DNA of 64,000 nucleotides from JACMLX01 sp040384325 (lineage in GTDB: Bacteria; Gemmatimonadota; Gemmatimonadetes; Gemmatimonadales; Gemmatimonadaceae), in contig JAZKJL010000002.1 in the NCBI GenBank assembly GCA_040384325.1, forward strand, positions 186,001-250,000, in the 5' to 3' direction. The position numbers were made by a program, and so were the translations under genes. The notes beneath the pieces were generated by a model. It saw nothing but the letters and a program-made list of their open reading frames with translations, was not told the origin of the DNA and ran no database searches. This document shows, in pieces, positions 1 to 10,300 of the stretch (its first letter is position 1; each line of letters opens with the position of its first letter).

Positions 1-1319
1 AGCCGCATGATGCCGCTCTCCAGCGCGAGGTCGCTGAGCGACCCGTGGTGGAATGCCGCCAGCGTGCGCTCCAGTCCCGGCGTCCCGTCGCGCGATGCCA
101 CCAGTGCCGCCAGCGCCTGTGCGCCGCTGTTGCCGAGCGCCACGCTGACGGAGCCTGCGGCCGGAACGCCCGCGGACGGCACGTCGAAGCCACCGCCGCG
201 GCCATTCCACGCCACGTCGTACACGGCACCATGGCAGAGGAGCTGGCGCGGCCAGTACAGCTCGAAGTAGCGCTGCTTCGCGGCCAGGTACATGCCCTTC
301 TTCGATTGACGCGAGTCGGCGTTGCGCGCGAACTTCGCGGCACCGCTGCCCATGTGCACCGTGGTTTCCTTCGACGCGGCGGGCTTGCTGGTGCCCTTGG
401 TGGTGGCGGCAGGTGTCGCGTCGATGACCTCGAAGGTGGGACGCGCATCCTTCACCACTTCCGAGAGTCCCAATTCCTGACGCGCCTTCTCGGCACGGCG
501 CGCCGCTTCATCGACGCGGGCGGTGGCGCCGGGAATGGTCCATCCCAGTGCGTCGAGCGCGGCATACCAGGCGCGTTCGGTGCGCGGAGCATGCAGCGGA
601 TCGCGATCCACCTCGCTGTACCAGCCGCTGACGAGGTAGGTGAGCGGCCCGCGCTCGACGCCGGTCAGTGGATCGTGGAAGCCGAGCAGGTTGCGCACGT
701 TGTCGTAGTACACGGCGAACGTCGGGTCGCCGGGACCGACGGCGGTGATCGGTGCGGCCGGCGCGTCGGCGCGATTCTCGGTCCACTGCGCCAGCGGTGT
801 GACACGACGCTGCGCCGGATCGAGCGCTCCCTCGATCACCCAGGCGGCGGCGGTGCGTGGTGACGTGGCGGTGGCACCGGCCACGATGCGCGCCACCAGC
901 CAGCGATCGGGAATGGAGCGATACGTCGTGCGCTCTGTGTTGCGGCGTTCCGGTTGCTCGGCGGAGGCGTCGGCGTCGGCGGCGAGTGGAACGTCGTCTT
1001 GCGTGCGTGCGCCGACGCCCTTCGTCAATCCGTCGGGCAGGGCCCAGTGCAGGTGAACGCCGGGTTCGCGCCCGGTGACGACGTCGAACGGTGCCGGGCG
1101 CGCTGTGCTGGCATCGATCGGATCCACCTGCACGTCCGCCCATTGCGATGCGGCGGCGCTGGACGCCGGGACCATCAACGCGTCGACCGTGATCGGCACC
1201 AGCAACCGTGGCCCACGCCACGCGCCGCTGTCCCAGCTGATCACCTCGGCCGGGTTGGTGCCGAACGCGAACTGGAAGTTGCGCGCGGCGAGTTCGACGT
1301 GAAACGAACGATCGGCCAT
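1..1319 (-). CDS. Conserved hypothetical protein, C-terminus beyond window
   Basis: Not recognised; no function assigned. The frame opens with ATG at 1319 and is still open at base 1, so about 439 N-terminal residues are visible and the end is missing. Residues 87-97 read GVHLHWALPDG, a block I associate with large uncharacterised bacterial proteins. A second recognisable stretch, YYDNVRNLLGFHD, lies near residue 215. There is no signal peptide or membrane segment. It starts 3 bp after the stop of the gene before it and is the last visible gene of the operon carrying the Hcp-family protein and the 3575-aa protein, so it should be co-expressed with them. The reading frame is sure; the role is unknown. 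Confidence 0.75.
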   Translation of the reverse strand, partial: MADRSFHVELAARNFQFAFGTNPAEVISWDSGAWRGPRLLVPITVDALMVPASSAAASQWADVQVDPIDASTARPAPFDVVTGREPGVHLHWALPDGLTKGVGARTQDDVPLAADADASAEQPERRNTERTTYRSIPDRWLVARIVAGATATSPRTAAAWVIEGALDPAQRRVTPLAQWTENRADAPAAPITAVGPGDPTFAVYYDNVRNLLGFHDPLTGVERGPLTYLVSGWYSEVDRDPLHAPRTERAWYAALDALGWTIPGATARVDEAARRAEKARQELGLSEVVKDARPTFEVIDATPAATTKGTSKPAASKETTVHMGSGAAKFARNADSRQSKKGMYLAAKQRYFELYWPRQLLCHGAVYDVAWNGRGGGFDVPSAGVPAAGSVSVALGNSGAQALAALVASRDGTPGLERTLAAFHHGSLSDLALESGIMR

Positions 1320-1322
1320 CGG

Positions 1323-2405
1323 TCACCCCAGGTTGACGACGGGAAACAGCACCTGCAGCTCGGCATTGCTGAGCGGCTTCGTCATCAGGCTGACACGCAA
1401 TGGTGCGTCGATGTACATCGAGCCCGCGTTCCACGCCTGGCCACCGGACTCCTTCGGGTCACCGTTGTCCTCGAAGCGCTGCCGGAACGGGAACTGGAAC
1501 ATCTCGAGCGCCAGCTCACCTGACGTCAGCACGCCCGGACTGGCGTCGGGACCGCCGATCGTATCCAGCCGCTGCTTCAGTGCATCGCGCAGCGCCGCCA
1601 CGTGCACCACGCGACGATTGGACTTGCGGACCGGCACCGGTACCGGCGCCGGCAGCGGCGTCACCACCACCGGCGATTCGCGGCCCACCTGCTGCCCGGT
1701 GTTGGCTCCGCGCAGCCAGCGCAGCTTGAGCTTGAAGCCACTCGGCACGTTCTCGTCGGGCGTCGGATTGCCATCGGGCTTCGCCTCGTGCAGGTCCACG
1801 CCGAATTGAATGCCTTCGCGAGGTTCCTCGATGTCCACTCGCGTCGGCACGCCATCGAAGATGCAGAGCATCACGTCGGGTGCGAGGCGATCCATGCGCA
1901 ACAACGGCAGCTTGGTGCCCTTGCCGGTGGCGGTGCTCTTGGTGGTACCGCGGTAGGCCTTCACTTCGAGCCCGGGCCAACCAGATACCGCACGCGAGCG
2001 CAGCAGCAGTCCGGTGAGCTCCGGCGCCACCGGCACGGCGATCGTGCCGCGCTGCCCGCGCAGCTGCCGCCGCAGCAGATGCTCTTCCTCGTCCACGCCC
2101 TGGCGCACGTCGCCGTTCATCGCTTTCGCGTGCACGAACTCACGGGTGGTGGTCTTGCCGACGCTCAGCGCGCCGTCCACCAGTCGATCGGTGAAGTTGC
2201 GATCGATGTAGAAGAAGCGGATCGACTCCACCGGCAGCAGGCGGCTGTCGGGCACCAGGTAGTTGAACGGCACGCCGTAGAGCAGGCGCAGGCGCGCGAG
2301 GAAGTTGCGCAGCGGCTCCGGTACGCGGTCGGCGGCAGCGTAGGCGGTGGTGGCCTTGGTGAAGATCGAGTCCGCGTAGCCGCGGCTGGTGAGCCAGTTG
2401 ATCAT
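1323..2405 (-). CDS. Conserved hypothetical protein of the Hcp/giant-protein operon
   Basis: Not recognised. The product is 360 residues from ATG at 2405, preceded by GGAGCG. An in-frame ATG further upstream would overlap the previous gene by over 160 bp, so the later start is preferred. Residues 56-70 read LLPVESIRFFYIDRN, followed by a charged region and a Pro/Val-rich linker (PLPAPVPVPVRK). The C-terminus is beta-rich (MYIDAPLRVSLM). No signal peptide or transmembrane helix is present. It lies 28 bp behind the 643-aa gene and 3 bp before the next gene, in the same operon. A structural or assembly protein of a secreted particle is one inference; nothing in the sequence proves it. Confidence 0.7.
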   Translation of the reverse strand: MINWLTSRGYADSIFTKATTAYAAADRVPEPLRNFLARLRLLYGVPFNYLVPDSRLLPVESIRFFYIDRNFTDRLVDGALSVGKTTTREFVHAKAMNGDVRQGVDEEEHLLRRQLRGQRGTIAVPVAPELTGLLLRSRAVSGWPGLEVKAYRGTTKSTATGKGTKLPLLRMDRLAPDVMLCIFDGVPTRVDIEEPREGIQFGVDLHEAKPDGNPTPDENVPSGFKLKLRWLRGANTGQQVGRESPVVVTPLPAPVPVPVRKSNRRVVHVAALRDALKQRLDTIGGPDASPGVLTSGELALEMFQFPFRQRFEDNGDPKESGGQAWNAGSMYIDAPLRVSLMTKPLSNAELQVLFPVVNLG

Positions 2406-2433
2406 CGCGCGCTCCGGAACGTTGGCGTGGGCA

Positions 2434-4365
2434 TCACGCCCCCGGCCTGGTGAGGTCGCGGAAACCGGTGCCGAAGACATCGGTGAGCGGGGCGAACTGC
2501 TGTCCGATGGTTTGCGTGAGCACATCGAGGTCGGTGTCCAGCACCGGCTCGACGTTGAGACCGATCGCCTCGAGCACGAGGCCACCACCGATCGACACAC
2601 CGTCGAGCAGGGGACGGAGGATGTCCTGGTCGATGCCGCGCGCCTGGCTCACGGCGGCCAGCGACAACCCGGGAAGCTTGGTGCGGATGTCGGCGAGGCC
2701 GGTCGGGTCGCGCAGCACACCGAGCCCGGTGGTGCCGGCGCGCTTCATCACCGCGCCGAAGCGCACGTTGCCCGAGGTGCCGAGGAACGAGGGCACCTTC
2801 ATCAGCATCTCGCGCTCGAAGCGGATGTCGGTGACCAGCGAACTGGCGAAGCGGTTGAGGATGTCGAAGGTCACCTTCACGTCCACCAGCATGCGATCAC
2901 CGCGCCGCCAGCGCAGCAGGTCCAGCGCAAAGCGCGGATCACTCAGCGCCAGCAATCGCCCCACCTCGAAGGCGGCCGCGTAGCCGAGATTCTCCAGCCC
3001 CGTCTCGGGATCCAGCCGGCGTGCCTGGTCGGCGGTGTGGAACGGCCCCTCGGCACTGCGCGTCACCGCCACCGGCGTGAGCGGACCGCGATACCAGGCG
3101 ATGGTGCGTTCACCTTCGCGCGTCTGGTTCTCGAGCGGTACATGGCCTGTGTCGAGTGCCGCCGTCCACGCCGCGGTGCGCACGCCGCCGGGGGCCTGCG
3201 CCAGCGATGGTGGCATGCCCAGCACGGCCACGCCACCCTGTTCGGGCAATGCCTGCATGATCGCCTCGAAGTCACCGCCCTCGAGGCACTCAAACTTCCA
3301 TTGCGCGAGGCAGAACAGGCGCAGCGTCTCCTCCTGGAACAGCACCTCGGTCTTCCGGCCACCGCGCTTGTCCACCTTCGACCAGCGTCCGGCATCGTTG
3401 CGACTGACGCTCGAGATGCTCGACTTCGGCGACGATGCAGGGTCCACCGCGAGATGGGCGTACTTGCTGTCGGCACTGATCATCTGCTGGATCAGGTCCT
3501 GCTTCACGGACTCGCGCTCGTCGGCACCACCGGCGATCACCGCCTTCGCCATGTGGAGTTCCGCAATCTCGGCGAACTGGCCGACGACGTTGAGGCCGAG
3601 GTCGTCCTTGGTGAGCACGGCGGCGCGCTGCGGCGTGGGCAGGAAGGTCTGCAGGCCTTCCATCGACACCAGGCAGGCCGTGTACTTGCGGCCCGGCGCG
3701 GGCAGCCGGTTGCCGACGACGACGGCGAACCAGCCATCGTCGTCCATGCCCATCAGCTCCTTGTCCTCGGTGTTCACCTGCCGCACGTGTGTGAGCAGCG
3801 CCAGTTCCGGCAGCATCGGTGCGATGTCGCGAAAGAGCTCGAGCGGGATCTCGATTCCGATGCAGGGCAGCGCACGCGTGGCGGCGTCGACGCCAGCCAG
3901 CAACGGCGCCTTGCGATGCCGCAACCCGCCGGTGTCGAGCACGTCGTTCACGGTGCACGGCGAAAGCGTCGTGACCTCGGCCTCCTCGAACAGCAGCACT
4001 GCCATCCACGGCTTGCCAGCCATGTCCTCCTCGGCAGCCAGCTGGCGCTCCCATGGCAGCGTGCGGCGACGCAGCACCACCATTGGCAGCCGCGACACGT
4101 AGGCGCCACGACCGTTGGTGGGCGGGAAGACGCCGTGAATCAGCGACGCATCCATCGTGAAGCGCGGGCCATCCACGCGGAACGGATACACCTGCGCGCC
4201 GGGCAGCGGCTGCGCGCCGGTGTCGAGACGGTTGGCCTGCGTCTCGGCGGCCGACTTGTACATCTCCTGGCTGACCTTGAACTCGTAGTCGTCAGCCAGC
4301 AGTGCAGGGGTGCACATGGCGTGGAAGACGACTTCGCCGGGGTCCGGCATTGGAGGCACGGGCAT
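2434..4365 (-). CDS. Conserved hypothetical protein, 643 aa
   Basis: Not recognised. It starts at ATG 4365, 12 bp after the stop of the giant gene; a second in-frame ATG at 4350 is possible. The N-terminal region carries FTMDASLIHGVFPP and then AYVSRLPMVVLRRRTLPWER, a block that looks conserved rather than low-complexity. The C-terminal 200 residues are rich in hydrophobic helices, with RWRRGDRMLVDVKV near residue 490. No signal peptide is seen, so if exported it would need a non-Sec route, which fits the neighbouring Hcp-family gene but is inference. Length and composition suggest a multidomain cytoplasmic or particle protein. Confidence 0.7.
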   Translation of the reverse strand: MPVPPMPDPGEVVFHAMCTPALLADDYEFKVSQEMYKSAAETQANRLDTGAQPLPGAQVYPFRVDGPRFTMDASLIHGVFPPTNGRGAYVSRLPMVVLRRRTLPWERQLAAEEDMAGKPWMAVLLFEEAEVTTLSPCTVNDVLDTGGLRHRKAPLLAGVDAATRALPCIGIEIPLELFRDIAPMLPELALLTHVRQVNTEDKELMGMDDDGWFAVVVGNRLPAPGRKYTACLVSMEGLQTFLPTPQRAAVLTKDDLGLNVVGQFAEIAELHMAKAVIAGGADERESVKQDLIQQMISADSKYAHLAVDPASSPKSSISSVSRNDAGRWSKVDKRGGRKTEVLFQEETLRLFCLAQWKFECLEGGDFEAIMQALPEQGGVAVLGMPPSLAQAPGGVRTAAWTAALDTGHVPLENQTREGERTIAWYRGPLTPVAVTRSAEGPFHTADQARRLDPETGLENLGYAAAFEVGRLLALSDPRFALDLLRWRRGDRMLVDVKVTFDILNRFASSLVTDIRFEREMLMKVPSFLGTSGNVRFGAVMKRAGTTGLGVLRDPTGLADIRTKLPGLSLAAVSQARGIDQDILRPLLDGVSIGGGLVLEAIGLNVEPVLDTDLDVLTQTIGQQFAPLTDVFGTGFRDLTRPGA

Positions 4366-4377
4366 CGCGGTCGATCC

Positions 4378-7300
4378 TCAGGAATTGTCGGAGAAGCGCA
4401 GCAGCGAGCTGCCCACCGGCGTCAGCGGGCCGTTCTCCACCAGCGTGTCGAGGTCGGCGGTGGTCAGGAGCGTCGCCCACTCCTTGGCGCTGGCAGAGAG
4501 GCCCAGCACACCGTTCAGCGACCAGGCGTCGGAGTACGCCACCGGCACGGCGATGGTGGCCGTGTCGGCATCGGTCGCAATCACATCGTACAGCAGGATT
4601 GTGCGCGAGCCGGCGCTGACCACGATCGGATCATCGGCCAGTGATGCACCGCGGGCGCTGATGGCGAGGGTATCGGCGAGGTCGCCACCGCTCAGGTCAT
4701 CGCGATCGTCGAGCACCACGGCGATCGCACGCACCGCCACCGGCAGGATCGTCTCGACGGCGTTCTGCGAATCGATCGCGGTCGAGGCGAGGATGGTGCC
4801 GGTCTGCAGCCGTTCGGGTAGCGGTGCCGAGAGGCGCACCAGCGCACCGCGCGCCAGCAGCGTGTTCGCGTCACCGATGATCAGCGTCATGTGCGACTGC
4901 CATCCCACCACCGGCACCGGTGACGTCGCTTCGCGCAGCGTGACGGCACCCGGCGCGGGCACCACCTTGCGCTCCTGCGAGAGGCCAAGACCGGTGACGA
5001 TGAGCGTCGCCGAACCTTCAGGCACCACGGCGCTGAGCGTGCCGACGCACTCCACGTCCATCAGCGGCTCACCCGAGCGATCGAGCGCGGTGATGCGTAC
5101 TGCAGCGTCGCCGCGCACGTGCAGCATCGGTGGCTTGCCGTCGGTGTTGCGGGTGGGCAGCGTCCAGCGCAGCGTGCTGCCGGCATCGAGCGGCACGCCA
5201 CCCACGCCGCGGGAATCGAGATGCGTGGTGCTGCCGATCGGCACCTCGCGTGCCCGCGACGCCTTGGTGAGCGTGGCGAGCAGCGCGGTGTCGCGTGCCG
5301 TCGCCTCCACGCCGCGGCTCACGCGACGCATGCGCACCGCCACCGATGACTCGCGCACGGAGGTGCGCGCCGCTTGCATCAGCACCGACGCACCGGGAAT
5401 CGGCGCCGCCAGCAGCGCCTGCATGTCCACGTCGCGACGTGCACCCGCCGCCTGTCGCGCGCTGACGGTGGTGCGCACTGCCCGGGCCGAGGCGCGCGTG
5501 GCCTCGACCGGCTGCCGGATGATGCTCTCGAGTTCGGGCCGGATCTTCACCTTCCGCACCGGCTGCGGCGCCGGCGCCGGCACCACGTCGCGCTCCGCTT
5601 CCTTCACCGGCTCGGCGTTCAGGCCCTCGTACAGCGAGCGGACCAGCGGTGGGCTGCTGCGACGTCCACGGCGGAAGGTGCCACGCGGCGTCGTGTCGCC
5701 CTGTGCCTGTTTGGCCGACACGCGCACGCCTTCATCCGAGAGCGCCTCCAGCGTGGCGTTGCGCCGCTCCGCCCACACGTCGGCGCGCAGCACCATGTCG
5801 GCCGCGAGCAGCGCGCTGCCCGCATGCAGCGCCTTCGCATCGAGCTCGAACGCACGCCTGGCCGAGGGATCGATGGTGACGCGGTCGAGCAGTTCGCGCG
5901 CGAACGGCAGCGGGTGACGCCGCCCCTCGTCGAACAGCTTCGTCCACGGAATCCGGCCGGTGGAGTCGAGCTGCGTCGTGTCGAACTCCGCCACCAGCCG
6001 GGTGCCATTCAGTGCCGGGATCACCGTGTCGGATGGATTGCCGGTGTTGGTGTCCCACAATGCGCGAGCGACGTTGCCGCCCAGTTCTTCGCGCTGCTGG
6101 AATCGGTGAGTGACGTCGATGCCATCGCGCACGCGGATCACGCGGACGATGTGCAGGCTGCGCACGTTCGCCACCTGCATCGGGCGGACATCCACTTCAC
6201 CCTTGTCGGCGAAGGTCGTCGTCGCCGTCGCGCTGCCACCGAAGCGCACGCCGCTGGTGGCGATGAAGACGTCGCTGCGCAGGATGAACTCCGGCAGCAC
6301 CAGCCACGGTCCGCGCGCCGGTGAGCCGCTGATCAGGCCACGCTCCACGTTGCCGCTGAACAGCTTGTCGTCCTCCGGCGGCAGCAAGGTGCGGCGGAAC
6401 TCGTCCCACGACAGCTTCGGCTGCGGCTTGTTGTAGGCGGCGCCGAACTCGATCGTGAAACTCACGATCCAGAGGTCCACCGTGGCCTCACCACCGATCG
6501 ACGGTCCCCAGATCCAGAACGAGGCGCCGACTTCCACCCGGACGGTGCCGAGCCAGGTATCCACCTTCACACCGATGCTGATGCCGCCGTCGAACTCGAA
6601 CCAGAACGGCTTCCACATGATGTAGGCGTTGGCCCAGACACGGAACCAGGCCGAGATGTCGCCGCTGTCGTAGCTCGCCTCGAGCAGGCCACCCGCCATC
6701 ATCTCGCGCGGTGTCAGCGCGAAGTACGCCTCACCCTTGATCGTGATCGCGCTGCCGATGCGCCAGCAGAAGCCCAGTCGCGGCACGTCGGGGTAATGCG
6801 CCGGCTTGGTGAAGCGCGGATGGTAGCCACCGACCGTGATCACGAAATCACCGGCGTGTTCACCGGCGAACCAGAGGAAGAACGCGAACCCGCCGGTGAG
6901 GCGGCAGTCGCGCGACAGCAGCCACGAGTTGTCGGTGAGCCGCGCCTCCACCGAGATCAATCCCTCGATGGTGGAGAAGCGTGCCTTGATCGCCAGCTCG
7001 ATGCTCACCAGCGCCGGTGCCGGCGCCGGTGGCAGCTGCGCCTGCGACATGCCGAGGATGCCGATCTCGAGGCCGCGGTTGAGCAGCACGTAGAGCAGCG
7101 CCTGCGAGTTCACGAGCGTGAACGACGTGAACTTGATGCCGGCCGCGAACCAATAGCTGCCGCGCTCCATCGGGAACGAGGGACCCAGCCCGCGCAGGAA
7201 GCCCATCGGATCGTCGGTGACCGCCGACGGGTTGCTCATCGCCGAGACGAGCGGGAACTGCGGCACGCCTTCGATCGGCGGCACCACCAGGCCGCGATTG

Positions 7301-10300
7301 TAGCCGAAGCCGCCCGCCAGTCCGGTGATGAAGAAGTACGGCGGGCCGCCGATCGGGATGCCGACCACGAGGAAGACGAACAGCGACGTGTCACCGTCCA
7401 CCACGCCGTAGCTGCCGAAGGCGACGAAGCTCTTGCCGCCGACTTCCACCAGGATGAAGCCGTCGTAGCGGATCTCGTCGCTGGCCTGCAGCATGCCGCC
7501 CGCCAGCTTGACGCCACCCCCGTTGTAGCTGATCGCGAGGCCACGCAGGCCCAGCTTCCAGAGCGAGATCTCGCTGATGTGTGCCAGCGGCAGCGTGAGC
7601 GAGAGATCGTCCACGCCCACCGCCAGCCCCGCCAGTGCCACACCTCCGTCCAGGAGCACCGCCAGCTCCGAATTGTCACCGCCGATCCAGCGCACACCGA
7701 TCTGCTGGATCGTGACCGGTCCGAACGTACGCTGGATGGGGAACCAGACTTCGTTGCGCTCCTCGCCGCCGATCTCCACCCAGAGCTGATCGACATACGC
7801 GGCACGCACGCTGAACTTCGGGTTCACCGGCTCACTGTCGCCGTCGCCACCGCTGCCCGACATCAGCGATCCGGCCACGGGGTTCGAGTCCGACGTGCCG
7901 AGCGGGATCGCGACGTCGATGATGTCGCCGAAGAGGCCGAACTCCACATCCGGTGCGCCGCTGGCGATCGATTCCACGTTCAGGTACAGCAGCGCCTCCA
8001 GCCCACCGAGCTGGAATCCGTCGAGGTCGAAGAGCGGTTCGTCCACGCGACCGCTGATGTGGACACCGACGCCGGCGATGGTGAACGACGGGTCGAATGC
8101 GTAGCGCGGATTCTCCGAGGCGCCGTTGTCACGGATGGCGTAGAAGCTGAGTCCCGCACGCGTGCCGGCGGGACCGCCCGCCGCCTCGATCCAGTCGCTC
8201 CTCCCGCCGAGACGGATGATGATTTCCGGATCGTCACTCACCTGCAACTCCGGCAGCAGCACGCGCACGCCGTAACGCCGTGGCTCACCGGGCCCTGGTG
8301 CCGCCGGCTTCTGCACGATGTAGAGCCCCGGATCATCGTCACCGGGTTCCTCGGCGTCAGCGAACTTGATCAGCGGCGTGGTGGCGAACGCTCCGGCCGC
8401 GGCACCGAGCGCGGCACCGATCAACCCTTCCACGAGGCGAATCGGGTCCGCCAGCACGTCCAGCGGCACGAGGTTGAAGCCGGCAGGACCATCCGGCACC
8501 AGCAGGCCCGCGTTGACCAGGATGGTGCCGGGCTGCAGCGCTGCATTGGCCGGCGTGACGAGGCTCGTCTTGAGCCACTGCGTCACGTCGGGCGTGTCGA
8601 GGAACGTCTCCAGCACCACCGGCACCAGCACCCGCCGCGCGAGTGTCAGCAGCGCGTCGGGGATCGTGCCACCATCATCCACGCCGAAACGGAACGTGGG
8701 CAGGATGTCGAGCAGGAAGTCCGGCGAGCCGGGGTCGTTGCCGATCGGGTAGACCTGCAGCACCACGCCCGTGCCGCTATTCAGCGCGAAGTGCAGCGAG
8801 GGTGTGATGGACACACCGGCTGGCGCAATCACGCCGTCGTCGACGCGCAGGTCGATGGTGCTGGTGACGATCGGCTCCACCGCGCCGGTGTCGCCGATGC
8901 CGACCTTGAACGTCGCCGACATCGTGACCGGGCCGAGGTCGAGCGCCATCACCTCGACGCCGAGGCCGATCGAGCCGTTCCGGCCCAGCGTGATCGCCAC
9001 CGGACTCGTGCCGGGACGGAACACCAGCTTCCCACTCGCCCCGACGGTGAATGCGGCATCGGCGATCACCGCCTGCACCGCCGTCACCGTGGCGACGGCG
9101 TTGACGCTCGAGAATCGGGTACGCAACCACACGATCGGATCACGACGCAGGTCGTCGAGCCGTGCGATCGTATCCACCTCGAGCACCGTGGCGGCAGTGC
9201 GGATGCGCGTCACCAGCGAGGTGGTCGCGGCATCTGCATCCAGCGCCTGCAGCGTGGCGTCGATCAGCACCGGCAGCAGGCGATTCACCGCCGCGGTGCC
9301 GAGGGCCGCGGCGTCGAAGCCGGCGAACGGCAGCAGCTGGATCATCGCGTCGTCGGCACCGAGGGCGATCCGGAACGCGTTGTTTTCGACGCCCACCTGC
9401 GCGCGGAACGCCGACCACGCGCCGGGCAGTGGCGCGCGCAAATCGAGCGAACCGGCCGTGCCGAGCACGCCCGCCGCAGTCCACGACAACGCGAAGTCGG
9501 CGCCGATCGTCACGCCGGCCCCGAGATCGAGTGGCGTGTCCATCGTCAACGAGACAAGCGCCGCCGGCGAGATCGCCGTCTGCAGCCGCAACCCGAACGG
9601 CAGCTGCACCGCGCCGGATGAATCGGAAAGGCGCAGCGCCGTCATCAGCTCGCGCACCAGTCCCGCCAGTCGCGTCGCATCGAGCTCACCCGTCGCCGTG
9701 CCGAGCGTCTGCGCGCTGCGCATCCAGCCCAGCGGGTCGGCGATCAGCCGCGAGAGGTTGCGGATGCGGTGCCGGCCTCCTGTGGTGCGCTGGGCCAGCC
9801 CGAGATACTCGAGCGGTGTGCCGAGTTCCGGCAGTCGCGGCAACACCAATGAGTCGAGCAACGCGGTGGCGATGGTGCTCACCGTCACACGTGGCAGCAG
9901 GGCGCCCAGTCGCTGTGCGAAGTCGGCCGGCACCGGATAGACCTGCAACGCGTCCAGCGGCGCGACGCGTACGCCATCGCCGAAGTCGAGTGCGAGGTGC
10001 CAGGCCAGCGGCGCACCGTTGGTGGTGGCTCGCCAGGTGAGGCCGGTGGTGATGCCGGTGGGCTGGATGCGCAGCGCGAGTGTCGCACTGCCGGCGCGGA
10101 GGTCGAGGTCGAACCGTCCCTGCAGCGCGAGGGCACCGCCAAGCGTGATCGGCGCCGCGTCGTCGATCAGCAACGAGACGCGACCCAGCGCCTCGACGCG
10201 CAGGCGCAAGCCACCGCCCAGCGCATGTTCGGCGGCCGGCAGCGTGAGGTCGCTGACGCCGAGGATCGCGCGCAGTTCGGTGAGCAACTCGGTGCGCCGC

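Noticed and set aside
2389..4644. Open frame of 751 codons on the plus strand
   Set aside because: Crosses the boundary of two minus-strand genes and has shadow-type composition.
6796..9621. Open frame of 941 codons on the plus strand inside the giant gene
   Set aside because: Shadow frame: Arg/His/Gln-rich translation without domains, opposite the conserved DUF6603-like region.
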